Shown: positions 12,817-22,878 of the stretch, piece by piece
Layout of the letters: every line of letters starts with the position of its first letter
Position numbering within the stretch: position 1 is the stretch's first letter
Assembly: GCF_021917145.1 (NCBI RefSeq)
Contig: NC_061073.1
Span: 10,507,430-10,571,429, forward strand
Reading direction: 5' to 3'
Length of the DNA stretch: 64,000 nucleotides
Source: Hypomesus transpacificus
Lineage: Eukaryota > Chordata > Actinopteri > Osmeriformes > Osmeridae
Notes under the pieces: model-generated
Databases searched by the model: none
Seen by the model: the letters and a program-made list of their open reading frames with translations, nothing else
Told to the model about the DNA's origin: nothing
Position numbers and translations under genes: made by a program

Positions 12817-13944
12817 ATGTTGCGTGTTATCGTGAGGTCCCTGTGTACGCGGTGCCAAGCCCTTCCACACCCCTCTCTCCTGAGCAGGCCCTGTTCCACC
12901 TCTGGCTCGCTGGAGAACACAGAGACGGTGGACGCCCTCTATGACCTGTCCGTGGACATCCAGAAGATCCGCCAGCTCAAGGGCTGGGTGCTTCTCCAGA
13001 GCCCGGCCTACGTCAGCCAGACCGCCCAGCTGCTGAGGGACCTGGGGGCGGATGGGCCCAAGGTGGCCCGGGTCCTTGAGCTGTTCCCCGAGGCTGTGCT
13101 CTGCAGCCCGGATGAGATGCTGGCCCAGCGAGAGCTCTGGAGCTCTGTCTGCCCCAACCCCAAGGAGCTGGTGGGCATCATCGAGAAGTTCCCCGCCTCC
13201 TTCTTCACCTCCTCCTGCCACCACAGCAACCAGCGGGAGAACATCGCCTTCTTCCGGAGCCTGCAGCTGAACAGGCGCGTGGTCGCCAAGCTGATGGCCA
13301 GTGCTCCGCAGAGCTTCAGCCGGCCGGTGCAGCAGAACCAGGTGATGGTGAAGACTCTGCAGGAAGCGTATCTGGAGCTGGGCGGAGAGGAGGCCAACAT
13401 GAGGGTCTGGCTTCAGAAGCTGCTGAGCCAGAACCCCTTCGTGCTCCTCAAGCCCCCTGAGGTGCTGAGGGAGAACCTGCTGTTCCTCAGCGCCCGCGGC
13501 TTCTCTGCAACCCAGCTCCTCCGCCTGCTCTCCAAGCTCCGGGGCTTCGTCACCGAACTCAACCCCCACAGCATGCGCCTCTCCCTGGCCTACTCTCAGG
13601 ACACGCTGGCCTGCTCCGACTCTGACCTTCGGGACATCGTCCTCCGCTGCCCGGCTCTGCTCTACTTCCCCGAAGCCGTCCTGGAGGAGAGGATCCAGGG
13701 GCTGCTCGGCGCCGGGGTCAGCCTGGCCCAGATCATACAGACCCCCTCGGTGCTGGAGCTGACCCCCCAGATCGTCAGCTACCGCTTCCAGAGACTGAAG
13801 GCTCGCGGCTACAGCGTGGGGACAGGCAGCCTGGAGGTTCTCAACGGCACCAAGAAAGACTTTGAGGCGAGCTACAGCAAGCTGCAGCTGCGCAGGGACA
13901 GGCCCCTCTTCAACCCTGTGGCTCCCCTGGCTGGAGACGACTGA
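12817..13944 (+). CDS. mterf2: Mitochondrial transcription termination factor 2
   Basis: Encodes a 375-aa mTERF-family protein of mitochondria; family members bind mitochondrial DNA or RNA and influence mitochondrial transcription and translation. The N-terminus (MLRVIVRSLCTRCQALPHPS) is basic and Ser/Cys-rich, as expected for a mitochondrial targeting peptide. Helical mTERF repeats fill residues about 50-350. The blocks IRQLKGWVLL, WLQKLLSQNPFVLL, LEERIQGLLGAG, VLELTPQIVSYR and RPLFNPVAPL match my memory of vertebrate MTERF2 (about 385 aa), whose coding region is also in one exon. The start is the first ATG after an apparent 3' splice site (CTCCTTTAG, ending 12784). A possible noncoding first exon ends at 12431 (AAG|GTAATG), so a 5'UTR intron is inferred. 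The coding sequence is strikingly GC-rich compared with its flanks. The long minus-strand frame 12781-13569 is its shadow. Confidence 0.93.
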   Translation: MLRVIVRSLCTRCQALPHPSLLSRPCSTSGSLENTETVDALYDLSVDIQKIRQLKGWVLLQSPAYVSQTAQLLRDLGADGPKVARVLELFPEAVLCSPDEMLAQRELWSSVCPNPKELVGIIEKFPASFFTSSCHHSNQRENIAFFRSLQLNRRVVAKLMASAPQSFSRPVQQNQVMVKTLQEAYLELGGEEANMRVWLQKLLSQNPFVLLKPPEVLRENLLFLSARGFSATQLLRLLSKLRGFVTELNPHSMRLSLAYSQDTLACSDSDLRDIVLRCPALLYFPEAVLEERIQGLLGAGVSLAQIIQTPSVLELTPQIVSYRFQRLKARGYSVGTGSLEVLNGTKKDFEASYSKLQLRRDRPLFNPVAPLAGDD

Positions 13945-14476
13945 AGCCAGCGTGAACGTGGGAACTCTGATGAGGTTGATTTATTGGTAATGGATGGAAA
14001 GTGGATTTGAAAGGGACCGAGACCTCAAACTAGTACAGTACTACAGTGGTGCTAGTTATGCCGATAACACAGTGAACAAACGAACCTTCATTAACTCTGT
14101 GGAATATATGGGGTTTCCTATGTGCTCATCTTAATCACAATCAGTTGGTTCAGCTAGCGCCTGGTTAATATCCTGTCTTATTATTCATAGGTCTGTGTTC
14201 CTCCTGTAGCCTACTGTGTTCTGATGATGTCACAGTTCTGTGATGTAGGTTCCACCTGCCTATAATAACAAACACCTGTTGACTGTTTGTTATCTTTGTT
14301 TCTCTCTGTTCACTATAAACACAGTCCTCTGACCTTCATTGCCTCAGAGAGACTTTGGTAGTACCGTTGTGTGTGAACTGGTCATTTTTATGTCAAGGTG
14401 TTTTTAGATTGCTACGTACTTATGAACCCAAAACCTGAAGACACGGACAGAACTTTTCTTCATCAACCCTGACAAC

Positions 14477-14482
14477 AATAAA
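14477..14482 (+). terminator. MTERF2 polyadenylation signal
   Basis: AATAAA lies 533 bp after the MTERF2 stop codon, followed by GT-rich sequence (GTTGCAGTTG, CAAGTGTACTG). Confidence 0.6.
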
Positions 14483-16361
14483 AGAGAGAAGTTGCAGTTG
14501 AATCTGCAAGTGTACTGACTTTGACCTCATCGGCTCTGGAAAATACTGCTCTTTAGATCTCCATGAAAATACTCATCATTGCAGATGTGCTGTGAGTCAG
14601 TAATTGTGTTTTCCTGACGTAGATTACTGTCCGAGGTCTTGTTAGTTTGCCCTGAAACTGAGTGTTTTGGATAAGTGCTCGTCTGTATTTCTCAGCTCAG
14701 CTAAATGAATATGTAGAGGGGCATGTTGGCCGGGTCGCTGGCGGGGCACATTAAGGCCTTCTCTCTCTCTCTGTCTCTCCATCTCTCTCCTCTCTGTGTG
14801 TGTCTATCCTCTCCATCTCTCTCCTCTCTGTGTGTGTCTATCCTCTCCATCTCTCTCCTCTGTGTGTGTCTCCTCTCTGTTTCTCTCTCCCCCCCCCCCC
14901 CCCTCCTCTGTTCCGAGGCCAGTTGGAGCTCAAACCAGGCTCAGAGTGCTTTTTAATGGAGAGCCAGCTACGCAGCTAATGAGCCCAAGACCGCGTACCT
15001 CAAGGTCCCCATCTGAAGGCGTGTGTGACGGTCAGCGAGTAGAAAGAGTGGCCGCTGGGGGCTGACCAATGGGAGGCATCGAAGACACGTCCGGAAAAAC
15101 GCTTCCATGTGGCCCATGCTCAGCGTGAAGCTGGTTGTCATGGTGACGGCGGAGGGGTGAGTGCATGTTGGAATCGAGTGTGGCCGTGCCCAGGGATAGA
15201 CTAAAGTACATCCAGCAGCTATGTACCCAGAAGGACTTGGGCAGGGGGGGTTGTTTAAGGCATGTCAGCTGGTTGTAAACAGGAACATTTTGTTTCTGAA
15301 GGTGGGAGGATATGCCTAGAAGTCTAGTGTGGGGACACTGCAGGCACTGAGAGTGCTTGAGAGTTACTAAGTGTTTTCTGTTTAAATGTGCTTTCAGGCT
15401 CTCCTCTTTTTCCTCTTCATCCACTATCCTTTCATGTCTGTAGGATTCGTCTCCTGCTCTGATTCCGGTTCCCTCCACTCTCCCTCCAGGGTGAGTAAGT
15501 GACCAAAGCACAACAGGTTAATAAGTGGATGCATAGTTTGTTTTCCTTTTAGACGTAACACATGACATCACCAGCCAGGGAAGCACGTGAATGGAATAGG
15601 GAATACATCCTATAAAATATGGAAAGGGGTGACACCTGCAATGAAGCCCTGTGATGTCCAACAGAGAGCAGTATTGTGGAGGCCTGGAGGGTGATGGTGG
15701 TAAATATTCAACACTGGAGGCCAGTGGGGCTCAGAGTGAATGGGAGCTGAGAGCTCTGAGTTCAGAGATCCAAGCATCTCCTCCCTGCTGTTCTCCAAGC
15801 CATCGTTTCCACTGGTGAAGGTGACTTTCTAACAGCTCAAACCAATGAATGAGTGAATATATGGATAGATATATAAGTGAATGCATGATGAGGTACTGCA
15901 GTATATATATTAAAAGGAAAAACTGAAAATGTTAAGACAGGGAAAGCAGCCTTGTTCATCTGACTCACTGACTGATCATGGAGCTTCCCCTAGTGGCCTG
16001 GTGTAAACATGCAATAAGCGGCTTAATGAGGGATCAGTCATTCATGAAATTGATCATTTATTATCAAACATTTTGAATACAATGAAAATACATAAATGTT
16101 ATAAACACTCTTGCAAGAAATGTTATACATAACCAGCAGCAATCCTTAAATGATAACTATGAAACATTCACAACAGCAGTTTACATAATAAATGACACGT
16201 TTTGTCCTTAAGTGCCTGACAGACTCTTCTATCATATTATAATGTGTTTCAAGAATAAAATAATCTAAGAGAAACCAGAGACCCCCAGATCAGATGCATC
16301 AGATGTCTGAGTAGTGGGCATCCTCTGTGACTGGGAGCAGACCACATTTTTACGTGACTAA

Positions 16362-16611
16362 TACTGGGGACACACCACAGGATAATCGGGACGATTTCGG
16401 CCCTTCCGACAATCCTAAATAACGTCCCGATTATCTTGATGGTTCCGCAGATTATTTTATCAGATGTTCCCTTGGTGTGAGGTGTGTTAAGAGTGACCAC
16501 ACACTGTAGGAGCAAAACGGCTAAATCTAGGATTTTTTGTCCTCATGTTTGTGGTCTATCAGTTTGAAAATCTTAAAAGATTTTTTTTAATTGTTTAGTG
16601 TGTCCCCAGCA
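16362..16611. mobile_element. PIF/Harbinger-like MITE, 250 bp
   Basis: Terminal inverted repeats TACTGGGGACACAC (left) and TGCTGGGGACACAC (reverse complement of the right end) are flanked by a TAA direct repeat at 16359-16361 and 16612-16614. A three-base TAA target duplication with such ends fits PIF/Harbinger nonautonomous elements. There is no coding capacity. A related, end-truncated copy lies inverted in NFATC3 intron 8. Confidence 0.7.
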
Positions 16612-17019
16612 TAACCCATGGATCCTTACTGACGTCAGCCCTCACTACAACAGAGGGAGGGAGGGAGAGAACAGAGAGAACAGAGAGAACAGAGAGATAG
16701 AGAAATAGACATGGAGAGAGGGAGAGAGACAAAGAGAGAGAACAGAGAGAGAGAGAAGGAGGAAGAACAGAGAGAGAATACCTCTGATAAGAAAGGAAAG
16801 ATGACATCATGAGAAGACTGTCGTCTGGAAGAGCCAGATCAGAGTGCAGGGGTAAATGAGCACCAGCTGGCCTGCAGCCTGCAGCTGACGACAGCTTCAG
16901 CGACACTCTCTGCTCTCCTGACCGTCAGGCATACCTAGAACAGAATCCTGGGAGGGGCATGGTGATCATCTGACAGCATGATGCCGCAGGTTCAAATACC
17001 CCCCCACACCTAGATGTAA

Positions 17020-17145
17020 ATTATGTTCTGTGTACTTATATGTTATGTTACGCCAGGTGCTTGCGTTGTCTTGTCTTAAGAATTTCAGTGCCCAGTCTGA
17101 CCTTGTGTTGTTCTGTGTACCTGACAAATAAAAGACTTGAACTTG

Positions 17146-17147
<2 letters not shown>
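17020..17147 (+). mobile_element. LINE 3' tail fragment
   Basis: Ends CAAATAAAAGACTTGAACTT and GAA, a recurrent fish non-LTR retrotransposon 3' end, and runs directly into the 44-base C tract. Confidence 0.4.

Positions 17148-17191
<44 letters not shown>
17148..17191. repeat. Homopolymer of 44 C
   Basis: An uninterrupted run of 44 cytosines lies between a LINE tail and a SINE tail. Confidence 0.9.
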
Positions 17192-17192
<1 letters not shown>

Positions 17193-17235
17193 TACGTCGC
17201 TTTGGATAAAAGCGCCTGCTATATATTAAATGTTA
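17192..17235 (+). mobile_element. SINE 3' tail fragment
   Basis: Contains GTCGCTTTGGATAAAAGCGC followed by CTGCTATATATTAAATG. This matches the 3' tail of the two full SINEs at 49821 and 53994, which read GTCGCTCTGGATAAGAGCG and TCTGCTAAATG. Confidence 0.6.
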
Positions 17236-17420
17236 TTTATTATGATTGATCAGATAGGAACTGGAGTGAGATATTTCAAAAAAATATAATTCCTTACCAG
17301 TGGAGACGATTGGCTTACATAACAGAATGGTTGTCTAAATGATATTACCATACAAGACTGCAGAGGTTTACTTATAATTATAGCATCTTCCATAAACAAA
17401 TCAAAAATCTGTGCACGTCA

Positions 17421-17426
17421 TTTATT
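17421..17426 (-). terminator. DHFR-like polyadenylation signal
   Basis: AATAAA on the minus strand, about 90 bp past the TGA of the DHFR-like gene. Confidence 0.6.
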
Positions 17427-17516
17427 GTGAAATCAGGAATTTACACCCTGCAAGAAGTTTTGAATCCACAACTGCATGGTTGGATGTGGAAATGTACTTT
17501 TCTGTGTATTTTTGCT

Positions 17517-19616
17517 TCATTCAGTCATTACAGCATCACCAGACCTATAGATCTGCTTTTTGAAAACTTGAAACTTGTACTTTATGCCGTTTTCCTCCTG
17601 AATCTCATCTGGAACATGTGGAAACCTTGATCACAAGAAAAAGAAAGAGACATATCTTAAGATGCACACCAACCTTGTATTATTTCACAAAATCTCCATA
17701 ATATTTGTGGGGCCATGATTGTTCAGAAGCTATCTAAAAAAAAAAGAATTACAATTAAATTAGCATATTCATTGGATTATAAATTACCATAATGGTATTA
17801 CCCTTCAACCGTAGAGATAATTGCATTCTTACTATACCTAGACTGCTTTATAAAGATCCTCCGATCAAGCATGGGGAAGAAGACATCACAGTTGAAGTCG
17901 GCCATGACGTCTGTGAGGTAGACCAGGTCACACCAGGGGTGTTCCAGGCCTTCCTGCAGACCGGGAGGGGGGGGGGGGGGGGGGGGCTTTTATGACCACG
18001 ACTTTATGGCAGGGAATATCACACACATAAACACTGCGTGCGAGTGACCAGTGTACAATACAGAAGCTGGTTAAATCACTTCAGTGTAGCTACCGCGTAG
18101 TGAGAAAGTGCAAAGGTAAGTTAGCTAGCTAATACCCCCCCCAAAAAAATACTAATATAATTTAGATCTATAATATTTTTGTCACGATTATATTTATAAT
18201 GGCAATTAGCTGTATCATAGTCACACGAATGTTAATTATAGAAGCATGCGCCTGCGCTGTACTGGGTTCCCTTTACGCCCTGGAGAAGAAGTTGACCCCC
18301 CCGATTGTCTTTGTATAATTCGCACACTGCTGCATACCACACAACCATGCTGTGGTAGCCGGACAGGGAGCTATGGTACTTAACCCTTGTGCTGCGAAAC
18401 TTTACCCAATACCAAAACAAATAAAACTATTTTTCTTTTAACCTTCGCGCTGTGGGGGGGGGGGGGGGGGGGGTGAGACAGCCCAACGGTTAAAAGAAAA
18501 TACCTCACTTTATTTTGTATTAGGGTAAAGTTGTCGCAACACGTGGGGAGGTCACATTGACTGAAGGGTCACAGTGAACCGAAATTAATAGCTGCACACA
18601 CACACACTTTGGTTCATTTTGCTTAACGGTTAGGCTACCTTGTAGACCTGGTGCCCTCCCACGACCCAGATGGTCTCTACAAGGTCCCTGATGTGCGGGA
18701 GAGACGTCAGGCCCACGGCTGCTTTAAAATCCCTGCAAAGGAAATGCGCGTGTTCGGGCACGTCGCTGGGAAGAACCACAACACGACCATTAAAAAACTA
18801 ACAGGACCCCAACAAAAATGTTCCACTACATCTCAAACGGCTATCATTTCAAAACATTCAGATAAAGCGCATCAGGGATCGTATTGGCATGCGGCGGTGT
18901 GTGTATGTCTCACCTGAGGGTCTTGCTCAGAACCACATGGACAACATCAGACATGGGAAACAGACTTTCGGGGTTGGAGTACCAACAGTTCTTTCCCCAA
19001 ATCAACAGGTTCATCTTTCCTGCACCACAACCACAAAAAGGAATCGTATAGTGACACCATAATATACTTGATTAGACGTACCTGCACAATCTAGATTAAA
19101 AGGTTGAGATAAGCCTCGAAAATAAATATCATAGTTCAGTACAAAATCTTTTACATTTCCATTTTACCTGCTCTGGACACTCTTGTGACTGTGTCTACAA
19201 AAAACTTGAACTCTGTCCTGTAAAAAGGAGATATAGCGGTTGAAATCTATGGACCAAACGGATATTAGCCTATAAAATAAAGTTGTTTACTAAAATGATA
19301 TAGACCTGAAGATAAAATGGTTCAATGACAAACAACGATCTAATAATTCCACGAGATTCAAATATGTGTAGAGACATCAAGATTTAATAGTAAACAGATA
19401 TTAACATATTCAAACAAACTGTAAATTGACAAATGCGTCGTTCCTGATTCGAAAACGAAAATGCATTACGCATCCGTAAGCCTACAATCCTACTGTAAAT
19501 CTACGTCATTCTTACGGTAAATGCCAAGGCAAGCCTCCATTCTTTCCTATCCCCCAGTTGCTGCACGCTGCCGCGATGAGCCGAAGCGGTCTTCTGTTCT
19601 CCTTGTCCAAACTCAT
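17517..19616 (-). CDS. Dihydrofolate reductase-like, six exons
   Basis: A divergent DHFR paralog of 202 aa, assembled from six minus-strand exons: 19616-19516, 19217-19168, 19019-18914, 18765-18639, 17953-17838 and 17625-17517. All junctions are GT-AG and phases join in frame from ATG to TGA. DHFR landmarks appear in order: WGIGKNGGLPW (residues 21-31), TEFKFF (35-40), NLLIWGKNCWYSNPE (54-68), VVLSKTL, PEHAHFL, IWVVGGHQVYK, LVYLTDVMADF, CDVFFP and IQEENGIKYKFQVF near the C-terminus. Exon lengths of 50, 106 and 116 nt equal those I recall for mammalian DHFR exons 2, 3 and 5. The catalytic acid (Glu36, human Glu30) is kept, as are Leu29, Trp31, Phe37, Phe40 and the Thr equivalent to Thr136. Human Arg70 and Asn64, which bind the folate tail, are Val76 and Leu70; Thr56 is Cys62. 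Canonical DHFR makes tetrahydrofolate with NADPH; whether this protein does is open. The C-terminal extension QIYRSGDAVMTE is extra. Confidence 0.9.
17967..17986. repeat. 20-G run (C run on gene strand)
   Basis: Twenty G on the plus strand. On the minus strand it is a C tract ending 13 bases before the 3' splice site of DHFR-like exon 5, so it serves as that site's pyrimidine tract. Confidence 0.9.
18380..18548. mobile_element. Nested TTAA-ended inverted repeat, piggyBac-like MITE
   Basis: An inner fold-back (18438-18493) begins TTAACCTTCGCGCTGTG and ends, on the reverse strand, TTAACCGTTGGGCTGTC, with a 20-G core (18454-18473). Outside it, arms of about 55 bp are also inverted: CTTTACCC and TTTTCTTTTAACC on the left pair with GGTTAAAAGAAAA and GGGTAAAG on the right. 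The left outer end reads TTAACCCTTGTGCTGCG, a start typical of fish piggyBac-derived MITEs. It lies in intron 4 of the DHFR-like gene. Confidence 0.55.
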
Positions 19617-20351
19617 TGTAATAGAATTAAACACGACTGCGCAAAGTGATATTATCACTGTTTCTTACATAACTGCATCTGTCAATCAGATTGTGAATGT
19701 GCGCAATAGGATCATGAATGACTACTATGGAACAAACAAGGCGGGGCAACAAATGTGTATCGATTAGCCTGTTGAATCTCCGCTACAATGTTTAACTGTC
19801 AGCCCCCACATCTGGAAACGCTGGGAAGGAATGCAACGTGACTTTCAATGGGCCAGCGAAACATTGTGCTATAGCTTAAATGAAACAAAAAGGAAAGTTT
19901 CTGGCAACTGGTCAACCAATGGATAACCATACACCACCAAAAACTATAGCTAGATTACGTTTTGTTTATTGCATATCCACAAACAACAGATAAAACAAAC
20001 AGTCAAAATACTACTTAACAGAAGCAATAAGACGTGCGCTGGTGAACTTTATAACTCAGAAGCTCATACGGGTAAAATTATTACCCTGAAAATGTCCAGA
20101 AGATATAAAAAAAATTGCATGTGGCTGTTAACAGAATAATTTAGTGGTAAAATCCTGTGTTCTGACTGTGTGTCCCCACACTAATAGTAATACATGGATA
20201 TTGCAGGCTCCCTGTCTTGAGCCATTAGATAAACCATGTTGTTGAAAAAGTCTTCACATTTCAAACACTTTAAGGACTTCCTTAGCTCCTTACAGGGACG
20301 ATTGGAAAACAATGAAGAACCCTGGTGGGGAAATCATAAACAGCTGCCTCC

Positions 20352-20392
<41 letters not shown>

Positions 20393-20433
20393 ACACACAC
20401 ACACACAGACAGACAGACACAGACACAGACACA

Positions 20434-20493
<60 letters not shown>
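20352..20493. repeat. (CA)n microsatellite with CAGA patch
   Basis: About 142 bp of CA dinucleotide with CAGA and CAGACA interruptions at about 20386-20435. Confidence 0.95.
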
Positions 20494-20497
<4 letters not shown>

Positions 20498-21166
20498 CGT
20501 TAAGAACAGTATGTTCCTGTGGTTGAGTAGGCCTCTCCTCAGTACATGTGGCTTGTCTGCCTCTGAATATTGTGGAAAAACTACATCTCACTTAGGGATC
20601 ATTTGTTTTATGAAACCCTGTATTCAAAAGCCTTCTATTGCCCAGGGCAGGTATGCTCTTGAGAAGCTCTATAAATGTTCACACCCTGGTAGCAATCAAT
20701 AAATCAAATGCTCTGACTAATCTGTGGCTGTCAGAACTGTAATAAACACGACCAATCAGCGTTCCCGACTGAATGCAATGATGAATGTCTGTTTATGTGA
20801 CAAATGCATTTTGAGGTGTGAAACTGTAATCCAGAACAGAACGTAAAATAAATACAAGTTTCTGCGACGTTTAAATGGGCCTAGTGGAAAGACCAACTGA
20901 CCTTTTAACACACAAGACCATCACATTCCAATCCAGTCTTATGGGCTAACTGATATTGTACCGTTGTTAATTCCAATTGGTCTCAAACTGAAAGCGGAAC
21001 ATCAGACAGCTGTGGGATCCCAGGGTGTGTTTGTTACAGTAACCAGGCCTCCACACTAACGTCATCTTTTCGCAAATACTTTTATCCAAAAGAAGGACTC
21101 AATAAGACTCCCAGGCATACTAGTATTACGTCTTATTACAGGGCTGCTTGTATTGACAGGGGGCGA

Positions 21167-21622
21167 GTTGGAGGAAGAGCTCACCAGATGTGTGCATACA
21201 GTTGGAGGAAGAGCTCACTGGATGTGTGCGTACAGTTAGAGAAAGAGCTCACCAGATGTGCCCCTACAGTTGGAGGACGAGCTCACCGGATAAGTGTGCT
21301 TACAGTTAGAGGAAGAGCTCACCGGATAAGTGTGCTTACAGTTAGAGGAAGAGCTCACCGGATAAGTGTGCCTACAGATAGAGGAAGAGCTCACCAGATG
21401 TGTGCCTACAGTTGGAGGACGAGCTCACCGGATAAGTGTGCCTACAGTTGGAGGAAGAGCTCACCGGATAAGTGTGCTTACAGTTAGAGGAAGAGCTCAC
21501 CGGATAAGTGTGCCTACAGATAGAGGAAGAGCTCACCAGATGTGTGCCACAGTTGGAGGAAGAGCTCACCGGATAAGTGTGCCTACAGTTGGAGGAAGAG
21601 CTCACCGGATAAGTGTGCTTAC
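21167..21622. repeat. 36-bp minisatellite, about 12.6 copies
   Basis: The unit contains GGAGGAAGAGCTCACCGGAT followed by AAGTGTGCCTACA. Some copies carry CACCAGATGTGTG instead of CACCGGATAAGTG, giving two alternating subtypes. Because 36 is divisible by 3, open frames persist through it on both strands; no other sign of coding was seen. Confidence 0.9.
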
Positions 21623-22878
21623 TGTAGAAGAAGTAAGAAGTAGAAGTGAAGTGAGAAGACGCCATGATATCCCCAGGTGGTTATGTTGTTAGACATCTCT
21701 GAATTCAACAGCTATCTCAGTGTGCTTGTTTGAAAAAGACAATAACAAAATGTATCTCTTGGGAAAATCACAGCCAGGCCTAATAGATTGAGGCATCACA
21801 TGTCAGTTTACAATCATGTGAGCTCTGACTGGTGACAGTCTCAGTTCACCTTCATGAGGACCACAACTGAATTAATTTGTCATGGCCAAGTAACTGTCTG
21901 TCATGGAGATGGGAATTACAAACAATTGTGTTATATTTACTGTGAATTGGTATAGGCTACTGAGGTATAATTATTAGTATTTTGTTTGAAATTGTGTTTA
22001 ATAAAAAATGCTCCAGGTGGGAGTTTTGTGGGTGGGATTTTGTAAAAATTGTTCTTGTTTGAAGAGTGGTGTGAGTATAGAGTGTGACACTCTCTGAAGG
22101 GTGCAGGTATGTAGGCCTATAGTTGTTTTCTATATTGGCAAAACTATGGAAGCAAATCAGTTACATAATGTTTTGAATTTTAAAACGCATTGAATACTTA
22201 ATATTGAACTTGAAACACCACCAAATGTGTTGGTTTTGAATTCACCTCTTTAAAACTGAAATATGAATTTATTTCAATGGAAAGAAATCATTCAGATCCA
22301 AAAATTCAAGTATCGGAAATTCAGTTAGCTTGAATGGTGAAAGTCAGATCCCAAACATTAAATAAAGAAAAACATTTGAGACGAAGAAAATCTGATTGTA
22401 ACATCCGGTATACCAAGAATAGGTAAGACAATCGAGCCTGAATGCAATCGAACCATCTCGTTTGTCCGAGAAGGGTCCAACTGCAGACCTCTGTCCTCAG
22501 ACGACTTTCATTCAGGTGTAGCTGCAGGCAGTCTTACATGCATACATGCAAATCAGTCATACAATCACAGCCTGAGGAGAGAGGTCCGGTCTGAATTTCA
22601 CCAGAGCAGCATTTATTTTCTTTTTATTTCTAAAATATAAGACATTATGTCACAGGTTTGTTTCCATACAAAACAACCATTTTATATTGTCCGAGGCGAT
22701 GCCCCGTAGTACACCTGGAGCAGAACTACACTAGGTGGCGGCAGTGAGTACCAAGCGGTGGTGGCGTGGCTTTCTATCGTTGAATAAGGAGAGGAAGACA
22801 AGGTTGAAATGTTTGGAGGCAAAATAGCTCCAGCTCACTCTGTAGCCTACTGCTGGAATGTTAAAATACTGTATATAA

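Larger units (their letters stand above)
13945..17416. other. MTERF2 3'UTR and repeat-rich intergenic region
   Basis: The 3'UTR probably ends near 14500. Beyond it I see CT-rich (14760-14900) and GA-rich (16655-16770) microsatellites, a PIF/Harbinger-like MITE, LINE and SINE tails and a 44-base C run. No conserved exon was recognised. Confidence 0.5.
19617..22878. other. Intergenic between DHFR-like and FAAP24
   Basis: Head-to-head interval. It holds the (CA)n tract at 20352-20493 and the 36-bp minisatellite at 21167-21622. The rest is unique AT-rich sequence in which I recognise no exon. Promoters of both genes must lie near its two ends, but no decisive motif was seen. Confidence 0.5.

Noticed and set aside
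12781-13569. 262-codon minus-strand frame
   Set aside because: It is the antisense shadow of the GC-rich MTERF2 coding exon; the plus-strand frame has clear family matches.
21188-21692. RAHRISVPTVGG repeat frames of about 100 residues
   Set aside because: A 36-bp noncoding minisatellite; no start context, no flanking exon signals, both strands open.
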